Notes: a model not told the origin generated them from the letters alone. DNA of 32,418 nt from Symbiodinium natans (GCA_905221605.1 CAJNDS010001036.1:7501-39918); one strand, 5' to 3'. Positions 18,100 through 26,684 are shown, numbered from the stretch's first letter. Numbers and translations are program-made.

Positions 18100-18749
18100 C
18101 AAGACACCTGAGAATTCGAGCAGCCGGTGTCAGGTCTCTGGTGGACCGTGGTTATATGGTGATAGCGCATCTTCGCGGTGAGTATATGATCGCTGACCTG
18201 TTGACTAAGTTGATGAGTGGACAGGTGTACGCAAAGCAAAAGGCACTTTGGGGTCTCCGACTGTTGGTACAAGGGACTGACTTGAAAAAAGCCTCGCTTG
18301 CAATGGCGGTCATGATGGTGGCTGCATCTCTGCAAGGGATGGCAACTGGTGGCGAAGAAGTGTCCACGGCTGGATTCTTTTGCTCAGAAGAAGGGGTGTG
18401 CAAGGTCGCCAACACGTCTACGGTGATGGTTCTGGCTCAAGGTATTGAAATGGTTGTCAACAATTCAGACCTTGTTGCGTATTTGGTGGCAGCAATTATA
18501 CTCTGGGAACTGGCATGGTGCCTCTTTCGACGGCTGTATAAATGGCTGTGGATCAAGAAAGCGGTGGTTATTCCTGCGAGTGCCACTTTGTATACAACAG
18601 TGGGTGGGAACTGTATGCACGCAAGCAGTGACTGTGATGTTCTGCGATATTCACAGCCCAGGGCTAAAACGCTTTGTAAGCATTGCCTCAAGGATGGCTG
18701 GGTGGTGAATGCTGAGTTCCTTGGTGAGGAACGGGCCGCTGGAACGTGA
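18096..18749 (+). CDS. pol: RNase H C-terminus and membrane/cysteine-rich tail
   Basis: Picks up the RNase H end in a new frame: WRTRHLRIRAAGVRSL and IADLLTKLMSG are the standard copia C-terminal blocks (RHLdIR...ADilTK). The usual Asp in HLDIR is Arg here. After that the protein goes on for about 165 residues: a hydrophobic stretch (ASLAMAVMMVAASLQ), a strong membrane segment (about 18471-18529, LVAYLVAAIILWELAWCLF) followed by basic residues, and a cysteine pair motif (NCMHASSDC ... LCKHC, about 18609-18690). Stop at 18747-18749. The frame change near 18097 looks like loss of one base. A tail of this kind is not part of the classic copia plan. Confidence 0.75.
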   Translation, partial: RTRHLRIRAAGVRSLVDRGYMVIAHLRGEYMIADLLTKLMSGQVYAKQKALWGLRLLVQGTDLKKASLAMAVMMVAASLQGMATGGEEVSTAGFFCSEEGVCKVANTSTVMVLAQGIEMVVNNSDLVAYLVAAIILWELAWCLFRRLYKWLWIKKAVVIPASATLYTTVGGNCMHASSDCDVLRYSQPRAKTLCKHCLKDGWVVNAEFLGEERAAGT

Positions 18750-18934
18750 ATTTTCCAAGTGCGAGGTGAAGAAATCCTCAATGGTTAAGGATTCAGCCAA
18801 TGAGCTGAAGGTTCGTCCTGGATGACGTTAAACCATAATGTGCATTTCAAGCAGCTGGCTGCTGCCTAAATGGCGGTTTTTGGCCAAAGATCTGCACCTC
18901 CAATGTGTCCTAGGAAATCCTAGGACAGGGGGAG
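18750..18934 (+). other. Element 3' untranslated region and polypurine tract
   Basis: No coding frame. It ends in AGGACAGGGGGAG (18922-18934), the polypurine tract directly before the 3' LTR that would prime plus-strand synthesis. Confidence 0.75.
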
Positions 18935-19163
18935 TGCGGAGCTGCAATTGGTATTGTAGAAAGGAGTTGGTATTGGAAGTTGAAGGGTCAATGAACCCGG
19001 TAATCTTTGGCTCAAGCCATGACCAAAGCGGTCAAAGGTTTCGTAAAAAGTGTGCCCTTGGTTTGGGGTCTTGTTGTTTGGTTGTTGGTTGTTCCAGGGG
19101 TATTAAGGGCTTCTGTTGGGGTTGACTGTTTTGTTCCCTGTCCTCCTTCGGTTGCCCCCCGTA
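18935..19163 (+). repeat. 3' LTR (229 bp)
   Basis: Same as the 5' LTR except CC for TT at 19023-19024. The spliced-leader-like 11-mer is at 19006-19016. Followed by the right target duplication CCCTG (19164-19168). Confidence 0.95.
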
Positions 19164-19326
19164 CCCTGAACCCTAAGGCCTAAGCCCCGAACCCTGGACC
19201 CTGAACCCTAGACCCCAAACCCCAAACCCTCACCCCAGACCCTGAACCCCAAACCCCAAACCCCAAACCCTAAACCCTAAACCCTAAACCCTAAACCCTA
19301 AACCCTAAACCCTAAACCCTGCAAAG
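19164..19326. repeat. Degenerate to perfect CCCTAAA array after the copia element
   Basis: Starts with the CCCTG duplication, then mixed CCCTGAA/CCCCAAA units and about eight perfect CCCTAAA units (19263-19320). It is the acceptor-side arm for the island at 19327. Confidence 0.85.
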
Positions 19327-19419
19327 GTTTGCGCGTTGAAGGCTTCAGGATGTTCGCGGGGTCTCAAGGTTCAACTTCTGTTCCCTCTTTGGGTCGACGC
19401 GGCTCAGGTGGAGGATGTG
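19327..19419 (+). CDS. Exon-like island, unknown product
   Basis: After CAAAG the frame reads VCALKASGCSRGLKVQLLFP then LWVDAAQVEDV, with GT at 19420 just before a TTTAGGG arm. A second open frame (PCKGLRVEGF...) competes; the hydrophobic/acidic pattern favours the first. Family not recognised. Confidence 0.35.
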
Positions 19420-19780
19420 GTGGTTTAGGGTTTAGGGTTTAGGGTTTAGGGTTTAGGGTTTAGGGTTTAGGGTTTAGGGTGTCAGGGTTCAGGGTTTCAG
19501 GGTTTCAGGGTTTCGTGGGCGTGGGGGATTTTAGGGATGAGGGCACCTCTGCCACACCCCACTGAGCCCAAAACCCCCACAGCCCCTAACACCCTCAGCC
19601 TACACCCTAAAGTCTAAACCCTCAAGCCCTGAACCCTAAACCCTAAACCCTAAACCCTAAACCCTAAACCCTAAACCCTAAACCCTAAACCCTAAACCCT
19701 GAACCCTGAACCCTGAACCCTGAACCCTGAACCCTGAACCCTAAACCCTATCCCTGAACTTTATAAACCCGAGCCACCAG
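19420..19780. repeat. Proposed intron: TTTAGGG arm (19421-19515) and CCCTAAA/CCCTGAA arm (19620-19750)
   Basis: Inverted arms again. The right arm changes from CCCTAAA to six CCCTGAA units at 19697-19740. The acceptor is GAGCCACCAG at 19771-19780. Confidence 0.6.
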
Positions 19781-19906
19781 CTCTCCAGCCAACCGCTGCC
19801 GTGTGCCTCAGAGCGGCAAAAGCACCGCACCCCGCAAGCAGAGCCTCAATTCCTGTACAGGGTTCAGTGGCGGCCCAAGCAGTTCCTTGATAGGTGTCTT
19901 GTATAA
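19781..19906 (+). CDS. Candidate terminal exon, unknown product
   Basis: After CCACCAG the frame reads 41 codons ending AEPQFLYRVQWRPKQFLDRC and LV, then TAA at 19904-19906. Composition is protein-like and the stop lies well before the next repeat. It may close the gene whose exons start near 7009. Confidence 0.4.
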   Translation, partial: LSSQPLPCASERQKHRTPQAEPQFLYRVQWRPKQFLDRCLV

Positions 19907-20658
19907 GAGGCGCCTCTTGTATTCGGCGCCTTTTGCCTTTTGCCGGGTGTTGGCTACGAAACCTTGAGTGTCCTTATCCCTAGATGAGCAACGGTCAGAT
20001 CTTGGGAGGACATATGTGCATGCTGCAGGTTCAAAAACCCTGCAAAGCGACGGGAAACACCCAAAGCGACGCCTTTTATCGCGACTGTAGCAGAAGCATC
20101 AGTCCGTCACTATCATTGGCAGATACGGGTACTGACAGCTGTCCTGGAACCCCTGTAAAGCGACAGTCCACAGTTGGCCCATAACAAAAACCATCAAAGA
20201 CGGGGAGCACCGAAAAGTGACACCTCCCCGTGTTGCGCGACCTAGGCTCGACAACGCATGGAAATTTGTCTTCTGCCCCCCTCCAAATTCCACCGAGTTT
20301 AGAAAGACCCTGAAAGCCTTGGCTGGGGCTTGCACATTTTCCGCTTCGGCCTTGCGCGCAAGAGCTGTCGGGCTTTTTTGCCGTCGGGTTAGTTTTTAAA
20401 GGCTGAGGGCTTGGGGTTTAGGGGTTTGTGCTTCTCTGGACACTGTTTGAGCGTTTCCGAAGCCCTGAAAGCTTGGCGGGGTTGCCCCGGCATCACAAGA
20501 CTCCCTACCCTGGAGCTTAGGGGTTAGGGGTTAGTCCATAAACCCTAAACCCTAAACCCTAAACCCTAAACCCTAAACCCTAAACCCCTAGATCCGTTGT
20601 AAGCCTGAGACCCCCTGCGGCGTTCCGAGGTCGCTCGAACCGCCGCTGCTCTTTTCAG
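19907..20658. other. Unique non-coding region with short CCCTAAA block
   Basis: No secure gene. It holds a perfect 14-bp palindrome AAGAGGCGCCTCTT (19905-19918), three copies of AAAGCGAC (20044, 20063, 20157) and a short open frame (20217-20399) without a domain. Seven CCCTAAA units lie at 20538-20587. The last part (20644-20658) is a T-rich acceptor-like tract, GCTGCTCTTTTCAG. Confidence 0.5.
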
Positions 20659-20712
20659 AGCTCCGGCGGGGTGGTGGTGTCTCGGATGCATGGAAGCAAG
20701 TGGCTGTGTGGG
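20659..20712 (+). CDS. Exon-like island, unknown product
   Basis: Begins right after GCTCTTTTCAG, the best acceptor in the window, and reads SSGGVVVSRMHGSKWLCG. GT at 20713 keeps phase 0, which fits an exon start at 20811. Family not recognised. Confidence 0.4.
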
Positions 20713-20810
20713 GTTGGGGGTTTAGGGTTTAGGATTTAGGTTTCGGGCCGCCGCAGCCGCTGTCGATCGTTTTTTTTTTTTGTTTGTGTGGGGGGGGGGG
20801 GGAGATGTAG
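20713..20810 (+). other. Proposed short intron with T12 and G13 runs
   Basis: 98 bp, GT...TAG, with three TTTAGGG-like units, a 12-T run (20770-20781) and a 13-G run (20790-20802). Confidence 0.35.
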
Positions 20811-21209
20811 GGTGTACGGGCATCGGTCAAGGTTTTGGGCTACTTGGAAAGTTTTTGTGAGGAGTTTACGACCGCAGAGACTTCCCACAACATGCCCCGT
20901 GGTTCGGTCTTGCTCACTGCTCGACCCACCCACCCACCCACCTCACCCCACCCACCCACCTACCCACCCACTCACCCACCCACCCACTCAGTTCACTCAC
21001 TCACCCAAACACTCACTCACTCAGGCTCTGAGGCGTCCATGCCAGCCAGGTCCTCCTGTGTGGTCACCGAAGAGAAATGTAGCGACACAATACAGCGGGC
21101 GCCCACTAAAGAGTCGATCCTGCAAGAGCACCTTGGTGCTCCGAGGCCCAAATATGACAATCAAGTTATCGCCATCAAGCTGGGCTCACAGAGCCCCAAA
21201 TCGTGTTGA
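20811..21209 (+). CDS. Candidate terminal exon with Pro/His/Thr repeat, unknown product
   Basis: Opens directly after TAG at 20808-20810: GVRASVKVLGYLESFCEEFT, then a Thr/His/Pro stretch encoded by CCCA/ACTC simple repeats (20925-21025), then EEKCSDTIQRAPTKESILQE and RPKYDNQVIAIKLGSQ, with a stop at 21207-21209. The parts on both sides of the simple repeat are in one frame and look like protein, which argues for coding. An overlapping second frame also runs through the repeat but has poor composition. Family not recognised. Confidence 0.4.
   Translation, partial: GVRASVKVLGYLESFCEEFTTAETSHNMPRGSVLLTARPTHPPTSPHPPTYPPTHPPTHSVHSLTQTLTHSGSEASMPARSSCVVTEEKCSDTIQRAPTKESILQEHLGAPRPKYDNQVIAIKLGSQSPKSC
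20925..21025. repeat. CCCA / ACTC tetranucleotide repeat
   Basis: Imperfect CCCA units shading into CACT units. Only array of this kind here. Confidence 0.9.
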
Positions 21210-21449
21210 TCAGCTCAGCATTAAAAAAACAACTTTCTTAGCCCTGCGCCCTGAAACTCTAAATCCATCGGAAGAAGGCGCGCGAATTTCTCCCTGTGCC
21301 AAGAGCAGCCAAGGTGTGCATGGGATGCGTCGGTTGCAAGGTGGGGGGGGGGGGGCTCAGGAGAAGCCGAAAGCCTGATCCTAAAACCAACCCCCCCTCA
21401 ACTGAGTCCCAAATCCATCAGCATCCTTGGGCCCGCGGTGAAGTTGGTC
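21210..21449. other. Unique non-coding stretch with G13 run
   Basis: No supported gene. Contains a 13-G run at 21343-21355 and a few CCCTGAAA-like words. Confidence 0.4.
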
Positions 21450-21867
21450 GGTTTAGGGTTTAGGGTTTAGGGTTTAGGGTTTAGGGTTTAGGGTTTAGGG
21501 TTTAGGGTTCGTCTGAGTCGGAGCATGCCTCCCTGAGCACAGGTCAAGCAAGTGGGATCAGCTCAAAAGGACGGGCCAAGCAGCCACTGGTTGACGAGGG
21601 TGTGGTGTTCAGCGTTTAGGGCCCTCAAACCCTGAACCCTGGACCCTGAACCCCGAGGCCCCAAACCCCAAACCCTAAACCCTAAGCAGCTGAATAGAAT
21701 CCGTGTGTGCAAGCCCTCACAGAACCCACGGCTACTCCCCCAAACCCCCAAACCCGAAACCCTGAACCCTAAACCCTAAACCCCAAACCCTAAGCCCTAA
21801 ACCCTAAACCCTAAACCCTAAACCCTAAACCCTAAACCTAAACCCTAAACCCTAAACCCTAAACTCC
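21450..21867. repeat. TTTAGGG arm (21450-21510) facing CCCTAAA arm (21760-21864)
   Basis: Eight perfect TTTAGGG units, about 100 bp of unique sequence, degenerate units, then about 13 CCCTAAA units with one CCTAAA slip. The following island (21876-21950) starts after CTGCCAG and ends in a new TTTAGGG arm. Confidence 0.85.
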
Positions 21868-21949
21868 CTCCTGCCAGCGCGCGAAGCACCCAGAGCCCTT
21901 CCACTAGGAGCCGCTGCCTGCATCACTCGCAAAGGCTCCTCGTGGGAGG

Positions 21950-22520
21950 CAGGGTTTAGGGTTCAGGGTTTAGGGTTTAGGGTTTAGGGTTTAGGGTTTA
22001 GGGCTTTGGGTTTAGGGCACCCCAGATCTGGAAGCTGATGAGCCTGAACCTTCTGGCTTTCGGGTGTAGGGATTTGAGTGTCACAATAGAAGCATAAAGA
22101 ACACAAGGAGAAAAGCAATCATATACGATGTACTATTATAATTCTAATATTGTATATGAAGTCGCAAAAGAGAATATGATGAGGTTTGGGAGCCATAAGC
22201 CCTGGACCCTCAATTCCCAAACCATCAGCCTAGACCCGCCCTGAAGCGCCGGGGTCCTTGTGTTGATGTGGACATGGGTTTAGGGTTTAGGGTAAGAAGC
22301 CCTAAACCCCAAACCTAAACCCAACCCTAAACAGATTTGAGGCTCTTGGTATAAACCTTAAACCAGCGTTTCGCGCGAGGTTCGGTGGTGCACTCCCTCG
22401 CATCGAAGAAGGCTGGCGTGGCCTGAGCCCCTAAACCCCTACACCCCCCAAACCCTAACCCTAAACCCTAAACCCTAAACCCTAAACCCTAAACCCTAAA
22501 CCCTACACCCTAAAACCCCC
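21950..22520. repeat. TTTAGGG arm (21950-22018), AT-rich core, CCCTAAA arm (22448-22515)
   Basis: The core includes an AT-rich patch at 22085-22165 (ACTATTATAATTCTAATATT) that differs from the local base composition. Within the core, 22367-22426 follows ACCAG, reads RFARGSVVHSLASKKAGVA and stops: a possible terminal exon at low confidence. Confidence 0.6.
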
Positions 22521-22616
22521 CTAGACCCCCCCAAGAGCCCCCAAACCCCCCCCCCGAAAGCCCCTAAACCCCAGGCTCCTCCAGCTCAAACCGCCCCCAA
22601 AAGCCCCACTCCCGAA

Positions 22617-22704
22617 GGGTTCAGGGTTTAGGGTTTAGGGTTTAGGGTTTAGGGTTTAGGGTTTAGGGTTTAGGGTTTAGGGTTTAGGGTTTAGGGTTTA
22701 GGGA
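22617..22704. repeat. TTTAGGG array, about 12 perfect units
   Basis: Preceded by C-rich degenerate units and followed by a unique island with CTCGGCAG (22705-22830) that is open in two forward frames; I cannot choose one. Confidence 0.9.
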
Positions 22705-22999
22705 CCTCGGCAGGTCGGCGAGACTTTGCCCGAATCTTCTTTGCAGACCAGAGGAAGGCCGTTTTCCTTCTGGGCTCGGAGGGACGTGATGCTTGAGCCT
22801 TCGAACTCTTCGAGCCCTGAGCTCTAAGCCCGAGACCCTAAACAAACAGTTCAAAAACAGAGAGGGTGTTTCGCAAAAACCAAGCGCCTCAGAGTTCCAG
22901 AGGCCCCTAGAGCGTGAAATCCTCAAAATTGAAACCCTGAACGGTTTAGGGGTTCAGGGTTTATGGCTCTAATTCGGGGTTTCGGGTTGAAGGGCTTAG

Positions 23000-23066
23000 G
23001 GATGTCATTGGAGAGGTGATGGCTCGATTTGTTCTAGTATGGAGGGCTTCGGACGCCCGCCCCCAA
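23000..23066 (+). CDS. Exon-like island, unknown product
   Basis: After GGCTTAG the frame reads DVIGEVMARFVLVWRASDAR. Possible GT donor at 23067. Flanked by degenerate heptamers. Family not recognised. Confidence 0.3.
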
Positions 23067-23227
23067 GTCCGAAAACGCCATCGACATAACACCCTGAGCC
23101 CTAAACCCTAAGCCCTAAACCCTAAATTCTGAACCCCAACATCCTTGCGAACCCTAAACTCTAAGCCCTAAACCCCAAACCCTAAGCCCCAAGCCCTAAA
23201 CCCAACCCTTGCGCCCTACTCTGCCAG

Positions 23228-23275
23228 ATCTTCTTTCTGGGACCGAACATGCCCAGCATGATGCCTTTGCAGCAG
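23228..23275 (+). CDS. Exon-like island, unknown product
   Basis: After CTGCCAG: IFFLGPNMPSMMPLQQ, then a run of G and GGGGGCTTA 9-mers (four copies, 23276-23312). A GC donor within the G run is possible. Short, so weak. Confidence 0.25.
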
Positions 23276-23323
23276 GGGGGCTTAGGGGGCTTAGGGGGCT
23301 TAGGGGGCTTAGGGTTTATCTGA

Positions 23324-23447
23324 GAGTAGTTTCATGGGCCCTTAATATGGTCCCTTACCTGGCCCTCAAGTTGTATAGGGTATGCAAGGGAAACAGAAGA
23401 GGCGCCCGTTTAAGGGCCCATATTAAGGGACCATGCAACTACCCCTA
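23324..23447. repeat. Inverted-repeat element, about 124 bp (MITE-like)
   Basis: The left arm (about 23324-23356, GTAGTTTCATGGGCCCTTAA...) is an imperfect reverse complement of the right arm (about 23411-23444, ...GGGACCATGCAACTACC). A related end, GGGGTAGCTACATGGTCCCT, occurs at 3921-3940. No coding capacity. Confidence 0.6.
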
Positions 23448-23749
23448 GAGTTGAGTGGGACTCGGGGTTCACGATGGGGAGTTTTAGAAGGCTTAGGGGG
23501 TTTCCGGGTTGGGGCTTTAGGGGTGTGAGTTTAGAGTTCAGCCTGAATGGCAGCGCGCTTTGCAAATCCTGGGCCCTAAGTGCCCAGCCGACCCCTCACT
23601 TGGATTTGCGGAGTTTGAATTATTATCACCTAGGGGTCGGGGGTTTAGGGCTTTAGGGCTTGAAGGGTTACGGGTCAACAGAAGTTGAACCCCCTTGCCA
23701 GCAAGCCCACACCTAAACCCTCAAGTGTTCAGGGTCCAGGGTTTAGGGT

Positions 23750-24245
23750 TGAGACCCTAAACCCTAAACCCTGAACCCTAAACCCTTAGCCCTAAACCCT
23801 AAGCCCTAAACCCTAAACCCTAAACCCTCAACCCTCAACCCTACACCCTAAACCCCAAACCCCAAACCCTAAACGGGCTTTCGGCCGCATGATTTGTGTT
23901 CCAGGTCGAAGGTGTAGCGCTTTGGGGAACTGGACCCCAGACCCTAAAGACCCCAAAAATCCCAAAGACCCCAAAGACCCCAAAGACCCCAAAGACCCCA
24001 AAGACCCCAAAGACCCTAAAGACCCCAAAGACCCCAAAGACCCTAAAGACCCCAAAGACCCCAAAGACCCTAAAGACCCTAAAGACCCCAAAGACCCTAA
24101 AGGCCCTAAACCATATGGAAACCTTCAAGACCACTAAACCCCCAAAACCCTAAACCCTGAGCCCTGAACCCTAAACCCTAAACCCTAAGCCCTGAACCCC
24201 AAAAACCCTAAACCCTAAGCCCTGAACCCTAAACCCCTAAACCCT
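23750..24245. repeat. CCCTAAA arrays around a 9-mer CAAAGACCC minisatellite
   Basis: CCCTAAA-type units at 23755-23875 and 24135-24245 flank about 18 copies of a 9-mer (CCCCAAAGA / CCCTAAAGA) at 23939-24110. The 9-mer is the heptamer plus GA and reads as a Lys-Asp-Pro repeat in one frame; this is not taken as a gene. Confidence 0.85.
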
Positions 24246-24837
24246 AACGACCCCAAACCGACTTGAGCTGCATTCCGCTCTTTCAAAGGCCGACCGGGGG
24301 ACCCAGCTCGGCTCACATCGGTGATCTAAACGAGCAGGCCGCCTGAGGACTCCCGAAGCAGTTGGTCAAAAAGACCCACGAGACCCTAAAGACTCGAAAG
24401 ACCCTAAAGACCCTAAAGACCTAAAGACCCCAAGGACCCTAAGAACACCCTAAAAGCCTAAAGGCCCTAAGGAGATCCTAAAGATCCTAAAGATCCGAAA
24501 GATCCTAAAGATCCGAAAGATCCGAAAGATCCTAAAGATCCTAAAGATCCTAAAGATCCTAAAGATCCTAAAGGCCCTAAACCCTGGGTGTTAGTGGGGC
24601 TTAAGCTCTCGGGGACTCCAGGATTTTTACTGTTCGAGGATATGAGCTGTGAGGGTTTTGGGGCATTTTTTCTCGGGGAAGCGGCTGACAGGACTCCTGG
24701 GTTTGAGTCCCTTATTGTTGTTGTTTTGTGGGTTTGTGGTTTAGAGTTGTACGGGTCTAGAGGTCGAGAGTTCAGGTCTTTAGGGTTTTCACGGGGTGTG
24801 GTTGCTACCAAGAGGAAGCTGAGCCCGTACTTAAACC
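24246..24837. repeat. 9-mer GATCCTAAA array and flanking unique DNA
   Basis: 24380-24470 has GACCCTAAA-type 9-mers and 24475-24580 has GATCCTAAA/GATCCGAAA, about a dozen copies. The unique parts (24246-24370, 24590-24837) contain open frames on both strands but no recognisable domain. Confidence 0.75.
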
Positions 24838-24962
24838 TAAACCCCAAACTCTAAACCCTAAAACCTAAACCCTAAACCCTAAACCCTAAACCCTAAACCC
24901 TAAACCCTAAACCCTAAGCCCTAAGCCCTAAGCCCTAAACCCTAAACCCTAAACCCTAAACC
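24838..24962. repeat. CCCTAAA array, acceptor-side arm
   Basis: About 16 units with CCCTAAG variants. It precedes the exon-like island at 24972; a TTTAGGG arm (25076-25145) follows that island. Confidence 0.9.
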
Positions 24963-24971
24963 TGCCTGCAG

Positions 24972-25028
24972 GTCGTCGACAAGGCGGAGAGCTTATTTAG
25001 AGAAAGCCTCGTGAAGCACCTGGAGCAG
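24972..25028 (+). CDS. Exon-like island, unknown product
   Basis: After CTGCAG: VVDKAESLFRESLVKHLEQ, 19 codons, phase 0 at both ends if the GC donor (GAGCAG|GCTCCG) at 25029 is used. Amphipathic helix-like. Repeat arms on both sides have the intron orientation. Family not recognised. Confidence 0.45.
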
Positions 25029-25145
25029 GCTCCGAGATGCTGCACCCCTAAAGCCCTCAGCCCTAAGCTCGAAAGGGTTTTAGGGTTTAGGGTTTAGGGT
25101 TTAGGGCTTAGGGCTTAGGGCTTAGGGCTTAGGGTTTAGGAAACA

Positions 25146-25630
25146 CTAAGCCCGAAACCTCAAACCCTAAGGCCTGAAGCCGAAACTCTGAACCAAAAAC
25201 CCTTTTGCCAGCCCTGAAGCCGAAACCCTACAGTGCCAACCCTCAAACCCAAGTCTCTAAACTCCAAAACGCCTTGTGCCTAGCTGGTTCTGTTGAGCAG
25301 ATCGGGGGGTTTGAGGGTTGCCCCCAAAACAATAGACTGCTGCGGTTTTCCATGCCTTGTACAGGTTTCCGACCAGTCGAGATAGGTCTGCTGGTTTCCA
25401 GTGGTTTGCGTGTTCCCCTTGTCTCCCTTCGTGCTGGAAAACGTTTCTTTCAACACAGATGACCTGGTCTACACTGCTTGGTGCATTTCGGGGCCTTTCA
25501 GGTGTGCTCAGGTTCCAGGACTTCGAGGCACATAGCCAAGGCTCAGCAAGGCTCAGGACTTCGGATGTAGGCGAGGCTGGATAAGGACCCTGAACCCGAA
25601 GCCCACTGAGGGACCCATTCATGCGCGAAC
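25146..25630. other. Unique region without a supported gene
   Basis: Open frames exist on both strands (for example 25357-25584 plus and 25257-25622 minus), but they overlap, have no motif and include heptamer-derived text. Left unannotated. Confidence 0.4.
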
Positions 25631-26080
25631 TCCCTAAACCCTCAATCCCACCCCCTAAGCCCTGAAACCCTGAACCCTAAACCCTTAACCCCCAACCCTG
25701 AAACCCCAACCCCTAAACCCATCAACCCCTCAACCCTGCAACCCTAAACCCTGAACAAACCTTGCAACCCTGAAACCCTGAACCCTACCCCCCGAAACCT
25801 GGAAACCCTCGAAGCCCTATAACCTAACCCCTGAAACCTTGAAACCCTGAAGCCCTAAACCCTAACCCCTGACCTTGAAACCCTGAAACCCTAAAGCCCT
25901 AAACCCGGAAACCGAAACCCTGAGACCCTGAAGCCCTAGACCCTAGTGCCTGACACCTCGAAACCCTCAAACCCTGAACCCCAAACCCCGAAAGCCTGAA
26001 ACCCTCAAACCCTAAACCCCTAACCGCTAACCCCTAAACCCCAAACCCCGAAACCCTGAAACCCTGAAGCCCTACACCCC
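25631..26080. repeat. Degenerate CCCTGAAA-type array
   Basis: About 450 bp of diverged units, mostly CCCTGAAA, CCCTAAA and CCCCAAA. This is the most decayed large array and the acceptor-side arm of the next island. Confidence 0.85.
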
Positions 26081-26082
26081 AG

Positions 26083-26172
26083 GCCTTCAACGGTGCCCCC
26101 AAGAAAGAGCTTGTGGATTTGTTGGTGCAGCGCGCGGTGGCGGCCATGACAGTCCGGCGCCTGGATTTTGGG
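26083..26172 (+). CDS. Exon-like island, unknown product
   Basis: After CCCCAG: AFNGAPKKELVDLLVQRAVA then AMTVRRLDFG, exactly 30 codons, phase 0 to phase 0, with GT at 26173. One of the clearest islands. The downstream arm (26173-26300) is TTTTAGGG/TTTCAGGG, the complement of the CCCTGAAA variant on the other side. Family not recognised. Confidence 0.5.
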
Positions 26173-26391
26173 GTCTTAGGGTCTTGGGGTGTAGGGTTTA
26201 GGGTTTTAGGGTCGTAGGGTCTGAGGGTTTAGGGGTTTTACGGTTTCAGGGGTTGAGGGTTTTTGGGTTTCAGGGTTTTTGGGTTTCAGTGCTTTGGGCT
26301 TTACGTTTCTTTATTTCATTTATCAAGGTTGAGGGTTCAGGGTTCTTTAGGTTTTAGGCTTTTGGGGTGCCACAAAGCTTAGGGTTTTGAG

Positions 26392-26509
26392 AAAACCCCC
26401 CGTTTCTGGCGAGGTCAACGTTGGCATCGATTTTGCAACAACGATGCACTTGATGCCCACGCCCCGCACTCAGAGAAGGCCCCCAGCTGATCCGCATCCT
26501 AAATCCTAG
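26392..26509 (+). CDS. Candidate terminal exon, unknown product
   Basis: After TTGAG: KPPVSGEVNVGIDFATTMHL then MPTPRTQRRPPADPHPKS and TAG at 26507-26509. Could end the gene of the 26083 exon, but the phases differ (0 against 2), so an exon may be missing. An overlapping minus-strand frame is the alternative. Confidence 0.35.
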
Positions 26510-26684
26510 GGCCCCAAGACCCCAGCCCGCCCTAAACCCCAAACCCGGATGCTCCAAACACGAGAATCCTACACCCTAAGCCCTGAGCTCTAAACCCCGA
26601 ACCCTGGACCCAAAACACTTGAACCCAAAAACCCACACACCAACGTCCCGAAAACTGTAGTCCGCTAAGCCCCAGTACGACTTA

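Larger units (their letters stand above)
9371..19163 (+). mobile_element. Ty1/copia-type LTR retrotransposon, nearly complete (9,793 bp)
   Basis: Two 229-bp LTRs flank gag and pol on the plus strand, with the domain order protease, integrase, reverse transcriptase, RNase H that defines the copia superfamily. Primer site, polypurine tract and a 5-bp target duplication are all present. The LTRs differ at two adjacent positions only (TT at 9459-9460, CC at 19023-19024), so insertion was recent or the copies were homogenised. Four frame changes interrupt the coding region (about 9870, 10490, 12716, 18097). Extra domains not found in textbook copia are a methyltransferase-like and a dioxygenase-like domain, a second protease lobe, and a membrane/cysteine tail. 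It sits inside a repeat-rich, probably intronic region. Confidence 0.95.

Noticed and set aside
20835-21378. Second forward frame through the CCCA repeat
   Set aside because: Composition is poor outside the Pro/Thr/His repeat; the frame ending at 21209 reads like protein on both sides of the repeat.
23889-24153. Lys-Asp-Pro and Lys-Thr-Pro repeat proteins on both strands
   Set aside because: All frames of a 9-mer array without stops are open by design. No start context, no flanking domain.
24588-24854. 88-residue hydrophobic frame after the GATCCTAAA array
   Set aside because: Starts and ends in repeat, overlaps a minus-strand frame of equal length, and has no splice or motif support.
25257-25622. 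Minus-strand frame of 121 residues
   Set aside because: No motif; a plus-strand frame covers the same DNA. I could not favour either.
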